Source: Kozakia baliensis
GTDB taxonomy: Bacteria > Pseudomonadota > Alphaproteobacteria > Acetobacterales > Acetobacteraceae
Direction: 5' to 3'
NCBI RefSeq assembly: GCF_001787335.1
Contig: NZ_CP014674.1
Span: 1,072,501-1,136,500 of the forward strand
DNA: 64,000 nucleotides
The notes under the pieces are model-generated. The model did not search any database. It saw only the letters and a list, made by a program, of their open reading frames with translations, and had not been told where the DNA came from. The translations under genes and the position numbers were made by a program. Positions 55,536 through 64,000 of the stretch are shown in pieces; position 1 is the first letter of the stretch, and every line of letters begins with the position of its first letter.

Positions 55536-56534
55536 TTGCTGCGTAACAAACTCTCAAAATTCGCTCCTCCCCTTGGTGTCGCTTTGTTGACGCTTTTCCA
55601 GCATGCGCCTGCTCAAACGCTGAAAGGCGTCAATCTGGCCGGCATGGAATTCAATTCAGGTAAAATCCCAGGGCGTTATGGCTGGGATTATATTTCCCCG
55701 AAGGATCAGGAGTTTGATTACTATGCCAAGAAAGGCATAAATACCTACCGCATTCCAATATTATGGGAACGCTTGCAGCCGCAGTTGAACGGGACGCTTG
55801 ACCCGGCGGAGCTTAGGCGTATTCAGCATTTGGTGGGTGTCGCCAAGCAGCATAACAGTCGTGTCCTGATCGATATCCATAATTATGGCCGCTATCACGG
55901 GCAGACTATTGGGACCGGAGAAGTAACGCCTGAAGCTTTCGTAGATCTGTGGACTAGGATTGCTCAGAGTTTCAAGGATGAGCCGAAAGTTATGTTCGGC
56001 TTAATGAATGAGCCGCAACTGCCCTCCGCTACTGTCTGGGCGAAGATCGAGCAAGATGCGATCAACAGCATACGACGCACGGGCGCTCAAAATAGAATCT
56101 TCGTTTCGGGCATTGGGTGGGATGGTGCCCACAGTTTTCAAAAGTTGAATGGCGATGCGTTGGCAGGATTAAGTGATCCGGCCAACAATCTAGTTTACGA
56201 AGTTCATCAATATTTCGATAAAAATTATTCAGGGACTTCCGCTGATTGCATTTCTCCTGAACAAGCATCTCAACAATTGGTGGGCATGACGGATTGGCTG
56301 CGGTCGCATCATGCAAAGGGTTTTCTCGGTGAATTTGGTGTTGGGCGAAGCGATGTCTGCCAGCAGGATTTGACACAGGCTGTCAAATACATGAAAGCCA
56401 ATAAGGATGTGTGGTTAGGCTGGACCTATTGGGCCGGTGGGCCATTGTGGGGCAACTACATGTTCACGCTTGAGCCTACCAAAGATGGGCAAGATCGCCC
56501 TCAAATGGATTCTCTACAAAGTGTCCTTGAATAA
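55536..56534 (+). CDS. Secreted glycoside hydrolase family 5 (endoglucanase-like)
   Basis: 332 residues from a TTG. Signal peptide ends near QHAPAQT (about 27). GH5 motifs: GVNLAGMEF, YRIPILWERLQP, IDIHNYGRYHG (about 113), catalytic acid Glu in FGLMNEPQLP (about 157), and nucleophile Glu in KGFLGEFGVG (about 266). It may trim or edit the beta-1,4-glucan-like backbone. Five bases after gumE. Confidence 0.92.
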   Translation: MLRNKLSKFAPPLGVALLTLFQHAPAQTLKGVNLAGMEFNSGKIPGRYGWDYISPKDQEFDYYAKKGINTYRIPILWERLQPQLNGTLDPAELRRIQHLVGVAKQHNSRVLIDIHNYGRYHGQTIGTGEVTPEAFVDLWTRIAQSFKDEPKVMFGLMNEPQLPSATVWAKIEQDAINSIRRTGAQNRIFVSGIGWDGAHSFQKLNGDALAGLSDPANNLVYEVHQYFDKNYSGTSADCISPEQASQQLVGMTDWLRSHHAKGFLGEFGVGRSDVCQQDLTQAVKYMKANKDVWLGWTYWAGGPLWGNYMFTLEPTKDGQDRPQMDSLQSVLE

Positions 56535-56537
56535 AAT

Positions 56538-57716
56538 ATGAGTGGAGATAGTCGCGGGATGAATGCCGTCGTCGACATCGTGATGACCGCCTATAATGCA
56601 GGCGCTTTTCTACCGGAAACGTTGGCCGCCATGCGGGCACAGACTTTTTCGGATTATAGACTAATCATTGTCGATGATGGCTCAACCGACGAAACGCCCC
56701 GTATTCTTGCGGAAGCCGCTGCGGATGATCCGAGAATTGAGGTCATCACGCAGAAAAATGCAGGTATTGTTGCAGCATCAAACGTCGGACTTGAGCGGTG
56801 CAATGCCGTTTACATTGCCCGTCAGGACGCGGACGACATACCGGACCCTACACGATTGGAGCGTCAGGTTGCTTATCTTGAGCAACATCCTGATTGCGTC
56901 GCGACCGGGCCATTGGCGCGACATATCGATGAGCATGGCACGGTCCGTCAAAACTATACAACCAACAGACGAGATACGGCCCTCGCCAATCCTTACTGGA
57001 TACCGGCGCGCGAACCTTATCTCATGCATCCGTTTTTGATGGTGCGTGCAAGCGCTTTTCATCAAACCGGGGGATATCGCCCAATGCTGGGATCGGAAGA
57101 TTCCGATTTATATTGGCGTCTTTCCGAGATCGGACGCCTTTATAATATGCCGGAAACTCTGGGTAGCTACCGGATACATTCGGGAAGTATTTCCAGCAAT
57201 TCCATTGGGCATGGCGCACGCTTGGCATTCTGCGCGCAATTGGCCGCGATTTCGGCGCAACGCCGACGAGAGGGCCGGAAGGATCTCGAATTCACCGATG
57301 AGTTGATGCAGGCAGTTAAACGAGAGGAGAGTGTTCGCGGCCTATTCGCGCTTGGGTGTCAGTTCGTCGAGGGGCAAGAAAGGGATTGGCTGGAGATTTC
57401 TCTGGCGGCAAAGATCATAGAAATCTGTTTTTATCGTCCTTTCGAGCCCACGCCGGATGATGCGCGCTTTATGGCGCAGGCCTTTGGCCGCCATTGGGGT
57501 TTAATGTCGGCAGAAAATGCTAAAATTTTAAGAGAATCCATTATGACCACGGCAGTTCGTCTTGCGATAAAGCCTGGTTATCGTCAGCAGGGATTTATAT
57601 TGGTCGGGAAGGGGGCATGGCCGAAATTGCTTGGACGTGCCGCCTTCCGTACCCTTCTTCCAACGACATTGCGTGACCGCATCAAAAAGACGGTGAAGGG
57701 GCCAGCGCCAGCTTAA
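56538..57716 (+). CDS. GT2-family glycosyltransferase (paralogue A)
   Basis: 392 residues, beginning MSGDSRGMNAVVDIVMTAYN. GT2 core: LIIVDDGSTDETPRIL (about 42) and YIARQDADDIPDPTRL (about 94), then the receptor region YRPMLGSEDSDLYWRLSEIG (about 180). Strongly similar to the next gene throughout, so the two arose by tandem duplication. The C-terminal about 130 residues are helical. Confidence 0.9.
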   Translation: MSGDSRGMNAVVDIVMTAYNAGAFLPETLAAMRAQTFSDYRLIIVDDGSTDETPRILAEAAADDPRIEVITQKNAGIVAASNVGLERCNAVYIARQDADDIPDPTRLERQVAYLEQHPDCVATGPLARHIDEHGTVRQNYTTNRRDTALANPYWIPAREPYLMHPFLMVRASAFHQTGGYRPMLGSEDSDLYWRLSEIGRLYNMPETLGSYRIHSGSISSNSIGHGARLAFCAQLAAISAQRRREGRKDLEFTDELMQAVKREESVRGLFALGCQFVEGQERDWLEISLAAKIIEICFYRPFEPTPDDARFMAQAFGRHWGLMSAENAKILRESIMTTAVRLAIKPGYRQQGFILVGKGAWPKLLGRAAFRTLLPTTLRDRIKKTVKGPAPA

Positions 57717-57842
57717 AGAAATTTCAATAGAAATTTGCTTGTGAGGGCCTTGGGAATGCTTCAAAGGTCAAGAAAGAGTGTAGAAATACATTAATGAATT
57801 TATAACCATACTGTCGCTGTGGGCCTCGGGGAGAATACAAAT

Positions 57843-59000
57843 TTGAAAACGGCGAACATCGACGTGCTGATGCCGGTTTATAATTCTGCATCGTATCTCT
57901 CCGAAACTTTACAAAGCATCCAGGCCCAAACCGTCCAAAATATACGCATCATCATTGTGGATGATGGCTCAACGGACGGCACTTCGGAAATTCTGGCCAA
58001 AGCTGCGGCGTCTGATTCTCGTATTGAAATTGTAACGCAAGCCAATGCCGGGATAGTCGCGGCATTAAACGCGGGACTTGAGCGATGCACGGCGCCATTC
58101 GTTGCTCGACATGACGCGGACGATTTGTCCGATCCAGAACGGTTTGCGCGCCAGATCGACTATCTTGAGCGACATTTAGATTGCGTGGCGACATCTTGTA
58201 TGGCGCGCCATATTGATGCTGACGGTAAGCCGCTAGGGACGATAACGCGGTTTAAGGACCCAGACGCAGCAGATGCATGGCACATTCCGGCGCGTGAGCC
58301 ATATCTGATGCATCCATTTCTGACGATGCGAACGGAAGCTCTTAAAGCCGTCGGAGGATATCGGGCGGTTCTCGGCGCTGAAGACTCCGATCTATATTGG
58401 CGTCTGCGTTCTAACGGAAAGCTGCATAACATGCGTGATGTTATGGGCGATTATCGGATGCACGCCGGAAGCGTGTCGAGCCAATCCATCGCGCATGGCC
58501 GGCGCTTGGCTCTTGGGTCTCAACTCGCAGCGCTTTCGGCTCAGCGACGAGAGAAGGGCCAACCGGACATCGCTTTCGATAATGCGCTGTTGGTCGAGAT
58601 CAAACGAACCGAAGAATTGGTAGACCTTTATCGGATCGGCTGTCGATTTGCGGAGGGAGAAGAACGTCGATGGCTAGCGCTGGCTCTCTCGATAAAAATC
58701 ATAGAACTCTGTTTTTATCGGCCTTTCGAACCGACAGCCGCGGATATCCGCTTCATGCGCAAAGCGTTGGATCAAGGCTCGACGATCATGACGCCGAAGA
58801 ATGCACAGGAAGTCCGAGAATTTCTCATCGCAACGGCAACGCGGCTTCTTCTTAAACCGGGCTACCAGCGTCTTGCCTTGAAGCTTGGTGGGCCAAAGCT
58901 GGTTCCAGTCATATTAGCGCGAACGGCTTTCCGCGTGGCGTTGCCGGATTCACTACGGACACGCATTAAGAGAATAATTGGACGCTCGGTCGCAGCGTGA
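57843..59000 (+). CDS. GT2-family glycosyltransferase (paralogue B)
   Basis: 385 residues from a TTG at 57843, chosen because ggggaga lies 8 bases upstream; a GTG at 57819 would add 8 residues. Core IIIVDDGSTDGTSEIL, FVARHDADDLSDPERF and YRAVLGAEDSDLYWRL mirror paralogue A. The Gln-to-His change beside DADD is one of few differences in the core and could alter donor choice. A 126-base AT-rich gap separates it from paralogue A. Confidence 0.88.
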   Translation: MKTANIDVLMPVYNSASYLSETLQSIQAQTVQNIRIIIVDDGSTDGTSEILAKAAASDSRIEIVTQANAGIVAALNAGLERCTAPFVARHDADDLSDPERFARQIDYLERHLDCVATSCMARHIDADGKPLGTITRFKDPDAADAWHIPAREPYLMHPFLTMRTEALKAVGGYRAVLGAEDSDLYWRLRSNGKLHNMRDVMGDYRMHAGSVSSQSIAHGRRLALGSQLAALSAQRREKGQPDIAFDNALLVEIKRTEELVDLYRIGCRFAEGEERRWLALALSIKIIELCFYRPFEPTAADIRFMRKALDQGSTIMTPKNAQEVREFLIATATRLLLKPGYQRLALKLGGPKLVPVILARTAFRVALPDSLRTRIKRIIGRSVAA

Positions 59001-59031
59001 TGATCTACTCCTTTTATATTTGTTGGATTTT

Positions 59032-60540
59032 ATGAACACCACGCCGAAGAAAAGACATGGTTCTTCCGCTCTAAGTCGAGCGGCGACGAGCGGATTTATC
59101 TGGCTGTTTGTCCAAAGCTTCGCCGCGAGAGGCATTGGGTTTGTCTCCCAACTTGCGCTCGCTCGGCTGCTGCTGCCCTCAGATTGGGGAACGATCGGAC
59201 TTGCGTTTACGGTAACGCAAATTGCCAATTCTTTGGTTAGTTTTGGCGTGGACGACGTGCTGTTGCAGCGTCAGAAAACCATATGGGCTTGGATGGCCCC
59301 GGCTTTTTGGGTGTCGTTTACCTTCGGCATGCTGGGCATGTTCGGCATGTTCGCCATCGCGCCATTCGCGGCGCATTGGTATCATTCTTCAGAACTTGTC
59401 GGGCTTATTTGTTCTATTGCCATTGCCACACCACTACGTGCGCTCGCGACTGTGCCGTCTGTAAAGATACGGGCGGAGATGGATTTCAAGTTCCTCGCTG
59501 TTTACAATACGTTTGAAATCATTGCATTGCAGACGCTGACAATCCTGTTTGCATGGATGGGATTAGGCGCTTACAGCTTTGCCTTGCCATTTCCTATTCT
59601 AGGTGTGGTGAAGGCCGTTTATTTCTGGAGGCGTTCTCCGCCGACGATTTTTCGTCGATTCCAACGTGTGCAGGTCCGTTACATTCTGGGTAGCAGCTCC
59701 ATCGTTTTTGCGTCCCGTTCATTGATCGAGATTCTCAACCAGGGTGATTATATTATTCTAGGTCTGATCGCGACGAAGGATGTTGTCGGGCTATATTTCT
59801 TTGCGTTCCGTTTTTCTGTGCAGCCAGTTCGAATGTTGGCGGGAAATTTTAACAATGTCTTGTTCCCAGCATTGGCGACGCTGCGCTCAGAGCCGCTGAA
59901 GCAAGCTCAGGCAGCTTTGAAAGCTTGTCGATTGCTTTCCTATCTCGTTATGCCGTTTTGCTTCATGCAGGCAGCGATGGCGACGCCTGGCTTGCATTTT
60001 CTATTTGGTGAGCGATGGATGAATGCCGTTCCTTATGTTCAAATTCTCAGTATTGGGCTACCGTTCGATGCGATGAGTTGGATTACGGGATCTTTGTTAA
60101 GCGCGCGCCGTGAATTCTGGCGGTCGTTTTATTTCGCGGCAATTTCAGTGCCATTGTTTTTCGTTCTAGCTTATGCTGGCGGTCGTATAGATGGCGCTAT
60201 GGGTGTGGCATTGGCCGTGGCCCTTTACTATTTCATCTATCCGCCGGTGACCTCCATTCTGGTGCTTTGCCGTTTGGAAATCAGCTTTGCGGCTGTCATG
60301 GAGGTTTATCTCATGCCCTCCATTCTTGCAGGCACGGCGATGCTGATTGCATATGCTTGCTCATTGACGCCTTACATTCGGGATTATGATCTAGTTCGTG
60401 TTATTGTGATCGGCTGCGTAAGTCTTATTGCCTACATGACAATGCTCGCCGTCTTCCGCCCTGAGATATATGTACAGTTGCGCGACCGATTCATGGGCCT
60501 CATAGTCAAAATAAAGCGCAAACGCGAAATATCGGCCTAA
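59032..60540 (+). CDS. gumJ: Lipid-linked oligosaccharide flippase (GumJ/Wzx, MOP superfamily)
   Basis: 502 residues from MNTTPKKRHGSSALSRAATS; the longer frame from 58978 overlaps the previous gene. About 12-14 membrane helices, with FVSQLALARLLLPSDWGTIGLAF (seen in two parts of the first helices) and FASRSLIEILNQGDYIILG typical of polysaccharide flippases. Moves the undecaprenyl-linked repeat unit across the inner membrane. Confidence 0.92.
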   Translation: MNTTPKKRHGSSALSRAATSGFIWLFVQSFAARGIGFVSQLALARLLLPSDWGTIGLAFTVTQIANSLVSFGVDDVLLQRQKTIWAWMAPAFWVSFTFGMLGMFGMFAIAPFAAHWYHSSELVGLICSIAIATPLRALATVPSVKIRAEMDFKFLAVYNTFEIIALQTLTILFAWMGLGAYSFALPFPILGVVKAVYFWRRSPPTIFRRFQRVQVRYILGSSSIVFASRSLIEILNQGDYIILGLIATKDVVGLYFFAFRFSVQPVRMLAGNFNNVLFPALATLRSEPLKQAQAALKACRLLSYLVMPFCFMQAAMATPGLHFLFGERWMNAVPYVQILSIGLPFDAMSWITGSLLSARREFWRSFYFAAISVPLFFVLAYAGGRIDGAMGVALAVALYYFIYPPVTSILVLCRLEISFAAVMEVYLMPSILAGTAMLIAYACSLTPYIRDYDLVRVIVIGCVSLIAYMTMLAVFRPEIYVQLRDRFMGLIVKIKRKREISA

Positions 60541-60557
60541 TAAGACGCAGAGTATTA

Positions 60558-60594
60558 CTCCGAGCAAGGGGCGCAAAACCAATTTTGCTCGGAG
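60558..60594 (+). terminator. Probable terminator after gumJ
   Basis: ctccgagcaa and ttgctcggag form a perfect 10-bp stem around a 17-base loop, 18 bases after the stop. The following tract gtttcctcttg is only moderately T-rich. Confidence 0.6.
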
Positions 60595-60893
60595 GTTTCC
60601 TCTTGCGCTTGACGCACGGATATAGCGATCAGCTGCTAAGAAACTCAAAGTTCGTTGCCGAATTAAACAATGGGCCGCATTATAAAGGTGTAATGTCTTG
60701 TGCGAAGGCATTAGAGCTCTTCGCAGATTTTCCGACGATCCGTGCAAGTAAGTCACGCATTGGTAGCGTTGCGATCCCACAGTACAAAACACAGCCTTGT
60801 GAAAATTGCGATAAAATTAACCGCTTGTAATTTATATTTTATAAATTATATCAAATTAGACCGAGCAAAAATAATCTCGGCAGGAGTACGCCA

Positions 60894-61058
60894 ATGTCTG
60901 CATCATCTTCCGGCCTGAATGCCCCTCTGGATCATGTCAAACATATTGATTTCGCCAGAAAGCACGTAGGTCACAAATCCGCTATAGCAGGTATCTTCTG
61001 GGCCGCTATCTCGGTTTTACCGTTCTGGATGATGTTTATATGGTATTTTGCGAAGTAA
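60894..61058 (+). CDS. Small membrane protein, 54 residues (hypothetical)
   Basis: ATG preceded by caggagtacgcca, a good ribosome site. Begins MSASSSGLNAPLDHV and has one strongly hydrophobic, aromatic-rich C-terminal helix (IAGIFWAAISVLPFWMMFIW). The frame stands out in an AT-rich region otherwise without genes. No family recognised; it resembles the small membrane protein at 48284 in general form only (single helix with PFW). Confidence 0.6.
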   Translation: MSASSSGLNAPLDHVKHIDFARKHVGHKSAIAGIFWAAISVLPFWMMFIWYFAK

Positions 61059-61758
61059 GTTCACGGATGAGTATAATCGTTTCTAAATTGCCTGATCCAA
61101 AATTCTATTAAGCGACATGATATCTAATTAAATATAGTGGCAAGCCAGCAGGGACGTTGAGGATAAAAATTTTTCCTTAACGTTCCTGTCAAAGTGGCAA
61201 TTTTATCTAGTTAAAGCGAATCTGCGCTTCTCGTCTCATCCGTTGATACAATGAAAAGTTTCGCAGTGCGATTGTAAGCACATGACGATCAAATGGATAT
61301 TGATTGGCGCTCATGAACGTATTTTCTGAAGCTTAATCAATACAACCATCATTGTTGTTTTTGCGCTTTGTTCGCTAATGAAGTCATCTAGGTAGGCTTC
61401 ACTTCATATCTTGTCTCTTCCTGCGTTAGCGTGATTGGAATATAATGGCTCGCAGCGAAACGCCTGCTATCACCGATACTCTTTATAGCGGATACAGAAG
61501 ATTGCATTCCGATGTGCATTGAAAGTTCGTGCATCGTAAATGTTTCAATTTTTTCTAATTTCGTCTATGAAGGTGATTAATATTATCTTCATGTCATTGC
61601 GTTAATGCTTCGACGTTCTCATTTTGTATAGAATAATAAAAATATCGAATATAGATATTTGCATCCAGGTGTTATTTTGGGCTATAGAGCGCCAATAGAA
61701 GTAAAGTTAACAAAAAAATTTGTTATAACGAACTTGAATTATGTTAGGGTAGATTTTC
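61059..61758. other. AT-rich interval without recognisable genes
   Basis: About 700 bases, clearly AT-richer than the surroundings, with stops in all frames. Repeated short gacgtt and tcatct words but no clear array. May hold promoters for the following transferase operon (for example aaagttaacaaaaaaattt at about 61700). Confidence 0.4.
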
Positions 61759-62916
61759 TTGCATACTCCTCGTGTAGCCATTGTGCATGAATGGCTTGAA
61801 CATTTCGCTGGTTCCGAACGCGTGGTTGAGCAATTGCTCCTTTTATATCCACAGGCTGAACTTTTTGCTGTGATGGATTTTCTGCCTAAAGAAGAACGGA
61901 AGTTCCTTAATGGCAAAAAAGTAAATACTTCTTTCGTTCAAAAATTACCGTTTTCACGTAAGTTCTTTCGCCATTATCTAGGGCTTATGCCTTTGGCTGT
62001 TGAACAATGGGATTTCACGGGGTTCGATATTATTATCTCCAGCCATCACGCAGTGGCCAAAGGAGTTATCACCGGGCCTGACCAACTTCACGTATGTTAT
62101 GTGCATTCGCCGATGCGCTACGCTTGGGACATGCAGACTACTTACCTGCGTCAGAGTGGGCTGCAATCAGGGCTCAAAAGCCTCTATCTACGCTGGCTTC
62201 TGCACCGCCTACGCAATGTGGATGTTCGTACAGCGTCGGGCGTGGATGTTTTTATCGCAAATTCAAATTATATCGCGAGAAGAATTCGCAAAGTATGGCG
62301 GCGTCATGCTACGACTATTTATCCGCCAGTCGATGTAGAGAATTTTGCACTTTCGACCAATCCACGTAAAGATTACATCGTCGTCTCGCGAATGGTACCT
62401 TATAAAAGAGTTGATTTAATCGTTAGCGCTTTCTGCCGCATTCCCGATCGCAATCTTATCGTCGTTGGGGCAGGCACGGAATATGATAAGATTGCGGCAT
62501 TGGCTGGCTCAGCGCCTAACATAAAACTCGCAGGACGCCTTCCTCAGGAAGAAATGGTGCGGGCCATACAAGGAGCGCGTGCCTTTGTTTTTGCTGCAGA
62601 GGAGGATTTTGGAATTGCAATGGTAGAGGCTCAGGCATGTGGAACGCCTGTCATTGCTTATGGCCGAGGTGGGGCTTTGGATATTGTTAATACCTCAAAA
62701 GATAAACCGACGGGCGTACTATTCGACGAACAAACTCCCGAGGCAATCATTGAAGCTATTCATGAGTTCGAGCGTCAAGAAAGTTTGATCACAACCCATA
62801 ATTGTTGTGAGAATGCCCTTAAATTCTCAGCGACTGCATTTCGTACGCATATCAAAGCCATTGTTGAAAAAAGCTACGATCAGCTATTTTCAGATAATGC
62901 TACCTTAGAGATCTAA
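61759..62916 (+). CDS. GT4-family glycosyltransferase (mannosyltransferase-like)
   Basis: 385 residues. IVHEWLEHFAGSERVVEQLL (about 8-27), HVCYVHSPMRYAWDM (about 112), YIVVSRMVPYKRVDLIVSAF (about 211) and the donor motif AAEEDFGIAMVEAQACGTPV (about 281-300). Similar to WbaZ/RfbU-like mannosyl or rhamnosyl transferases. The first base pairs follow gattttc; start could be the TTG at 61759 or the internal ATG region. One base separates it from the next gene. Confidence 0.88.
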   Translation: MHTPRVAIVHEWLEHFAGSERVVEQLLLLYPQAELFAVMDFLPKEERKFLNGKKVNTSFVQKLPFSRKFFRHYLGLMPLAVEQWDFTGFDIIISSHHAVAKGVITGPDQLHVCYVHSPMRYAWDMQTTYLRQSGLQSGLKSLYLRWLLHRLRNVDVRTASGVDVFIANSNYIARRIRKVWRRHATTIYPPVDVENFALSTNPRKDYIVVSRMVPYKRVDLIVSAFCRIPDRNLIVVGAGTEYDKIAALAGSAPNIKLAGRLPQEEMVRAIQGARAFVFAAEEDFGIAMVEAQACGTPVIAYGRGGALDIVNTSKDKPTGVLFDEQTPEAIIEAIHEFERQESLITTHNCCENALKFSATAFRTHIKAIVEKSYDQLFSDNATLEI

Positions 62917-62917
62917 A

Positions 62918-64000
62918 ATGGGCGTTACGCTTCTCGGTGCTTTCCTTATTCCGTTATGTTTGCTGTGGTGGAATCGTCCGGAGCGTTTAATAGAGCTTAC
63001 TCTTATTGTCGGAATTTTTCAGGCTGCTGCCGTGGCTACAATAGGCGGACTTGGATTACAGCCGCCTATTGGTCCGTCTCTTGCATTTTTGTCTTTCGTG
63101 GCGCTCCAGTTTTTATTGGGCGCGCGATATCCAGGCAGTGCACTTGCTTTGCGGATTTGTCTTCCGTTTATACTTGTTGGTGTATGGACCGTTGTTGGGT
63201 CATTGCTACTTCCGAGGCTGTTTGAAGATGCAGTGCTTGTCTGGCCGCAGAAAGGTGATTCAGTTGGTGGCCGGATTCTTCTGGCGCCAAGTTCGGGCAA
63301 TTTCACTCAAGATGGGTATCTCGTACTCAATCAGATCATGTTGGTCTTTGCAGCATGTTACTTTACAAAAACCAATCTCAAAGTTGATCGGTTCTACAAA
63401 GCTTATCTCTTAGGCGGTTGGATAGTTTGTATTGTGTGCTTTTGGCAAATGGCGCATCGAACCGCTGGCGTTCCGTTTCCCGATATATTTTTCTATTCCA
63501 ACCCGAGTTGGGCTATTCTCGACACGCAGATGGCTGGTCCTGTTCCCCGAATCAACGCTACTTTTACTGAACCAGCAGCCTGCGCATCTTACCTCACGGG
63601 AACAATTTTCTCCACAATCTGGATTATAATACGAGGGCATCGTCTTCGTATGGCTTCTTGGCTCGTTCCTGTTTCGATAATGGCATTATGCATTACGACA
63701 TCTACTACAGGATATGCAGCGCTTGTCGTTGGTGCGCCGATGTTGATGCTCTATGCCATCAGCACAGGGTCTGCACCCCTGATCCGGCGATTGAGTGCAT
63801 TATCGCTTATTGGCGTTTGTTTTGCAGGCGGAGGTTGGCTCGCAGCATCGGCGTTGGCCCCTCAAGCTTTATCTGCTGCCAGCTCCGTTATGAGCGACAC
63901 AAGTAAAAAGCAGCAATCCGCGTCATATCAAGAACGCTCGCAAGCAGATGCAGATTCTTTAGAAGTTGCGGCTCAAACCTGGGGATTAGGTGCAGGTTGG
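62918..64000 (+). CDS. Polysaccharide polymerase-like membrane protein, 3' end beyond window
   Basis: 361 codons are present. MGVTLLGAFLIPLCLLWWN starts a polytopic protein with about eight helices so far. The segment INATFTEPAACASYL (about 209-223) parallels the F-x-EP motif of the GumE homologue, so it is probably a second repeat-unit polymerase or an O-antigen-ligase-like protein. The end is cut by the window edge at QTWGLGAGW. Confidence 0.75.
   Translation, partial: MGVTLLGAFLIPLCLLWWNRPERLIELTLIVGIFQAAAVATIGGLGLQPPIGPSLAFLSFVALQFLLGARYPGSALALRICLPFILVGVWTVVGSLLLPRLFEDAVLVWPQKGDSVGGRILLAPSSGNFTQDGYLVLNQIMLVFAACYFTKTNLKVDRFYKAYLLGGWIVCIVCFWQMAHRTAGVPFPDIFFYSNPSWAILDTQMAGPVPRINATFTEPAACASYLTGTIFSTIWIIIRGHRLRMASWLVPVSIMALCITTSTTGYAALVVGAPMLMLYAISTGSAPLIRRLSALSLIGVCFAGGGWLAASALAPQALSAASSVMSDTSKKQQSASYQERSQADADSLEVAAQTWGLGAGW

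Noticed and set aside
60585-60830. 81-codon plus frame after gumJ
   Set aside because: Begins with a TTG inside the probable terminator hairpin, no ribosome site, no recognisable features.
61059-61758. Possible CRISPR array or tandem repeats
   Set aside because: Only short scattered words recur; no regular repeat and spacer pattern here or elsewhere in the window.

Overview
The window looks like chromosome of an acetic acid bacterium (Acetobacteraceae). It opens with the 3' part of an rRNA operon in the order 23S-5S-tRNA-fMet, carries an acetan/xanthan-type (gum-like) exopolysaccharide locus, and is full of IS elements typical of that group. The genus cannot be fixed from the sequence alone.

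Layout. 1-1.5 kb: rRNA operon end and initiator tRNA. 1.45-8.6 kb: mobile or plasmid-like region with a large serine recombinase lying against the tRNA 3' end, a truncated ParB-like gene cut by an IS5-type element, part of an IS481-type element, and an IS91-type unit with a tyrosine recombinase. 8.8-16.9 kb: redox genes and regulators (FMN reductase, beta-hydroxyacid dehydrogenase, AraC, F420-reductase-like protein, LysR/SDR pair, TetR plus TetX-like monooxygenase, methyltransferase). 17-29.8 kb: a fluoride-stress island. 30.3-36.4 kb: oxidoreductases, two TetR regulators and a run of frameshifted or truncated genes. 36.4-64 kb: the exopolysaccharide locus, lower in GC, running past the window end.

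The most notable region is 17-29 kb. A fluoride riboswitch (crcB motif, minus strand, 22786-22867) with a visible ribosome-site sequestering hairpin precedes a histidine phosphatase, a dynamin-like GTPase with two Cys/His metal-site modules, and two tandem MutS-like ATPases whose Walker B reads Asn-Glu instead of Asp-Glu. A decayed crcB fluoride channel lies divergently and a tandem universal stress protein lies next to the last gene. The first MutS-like gene is split: two identical 1645-bp IS110-type copies in inverted orientation flank a 6021-bp segment, and flipping that segment and removing the IS copies restores both the MutS-like reading frame and an IS481 transposase exactly. So this genome has undergone an IS-mediated inversion that broke the operon.

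The polysaccharide locus encodes homologues of GumD, GumM, GumH and GumK (Glc-Glc-Man-GlcA assembly on undecaprenyl phosphate), GumJ flippase, GumE polymerase, GumC/GumB export, UDP-glucose dehydrogenase, extra glycosyltransferases for a longer side chain, a GH5 glucanase, a PAP2 phosphatase and a second polymerase-like membrane protein. A flavoprotein, an ATP-grasp ligase and a 2-oxoglutarate oxygenase embedded in it have no obvious counterpart in the xanthan pathway.
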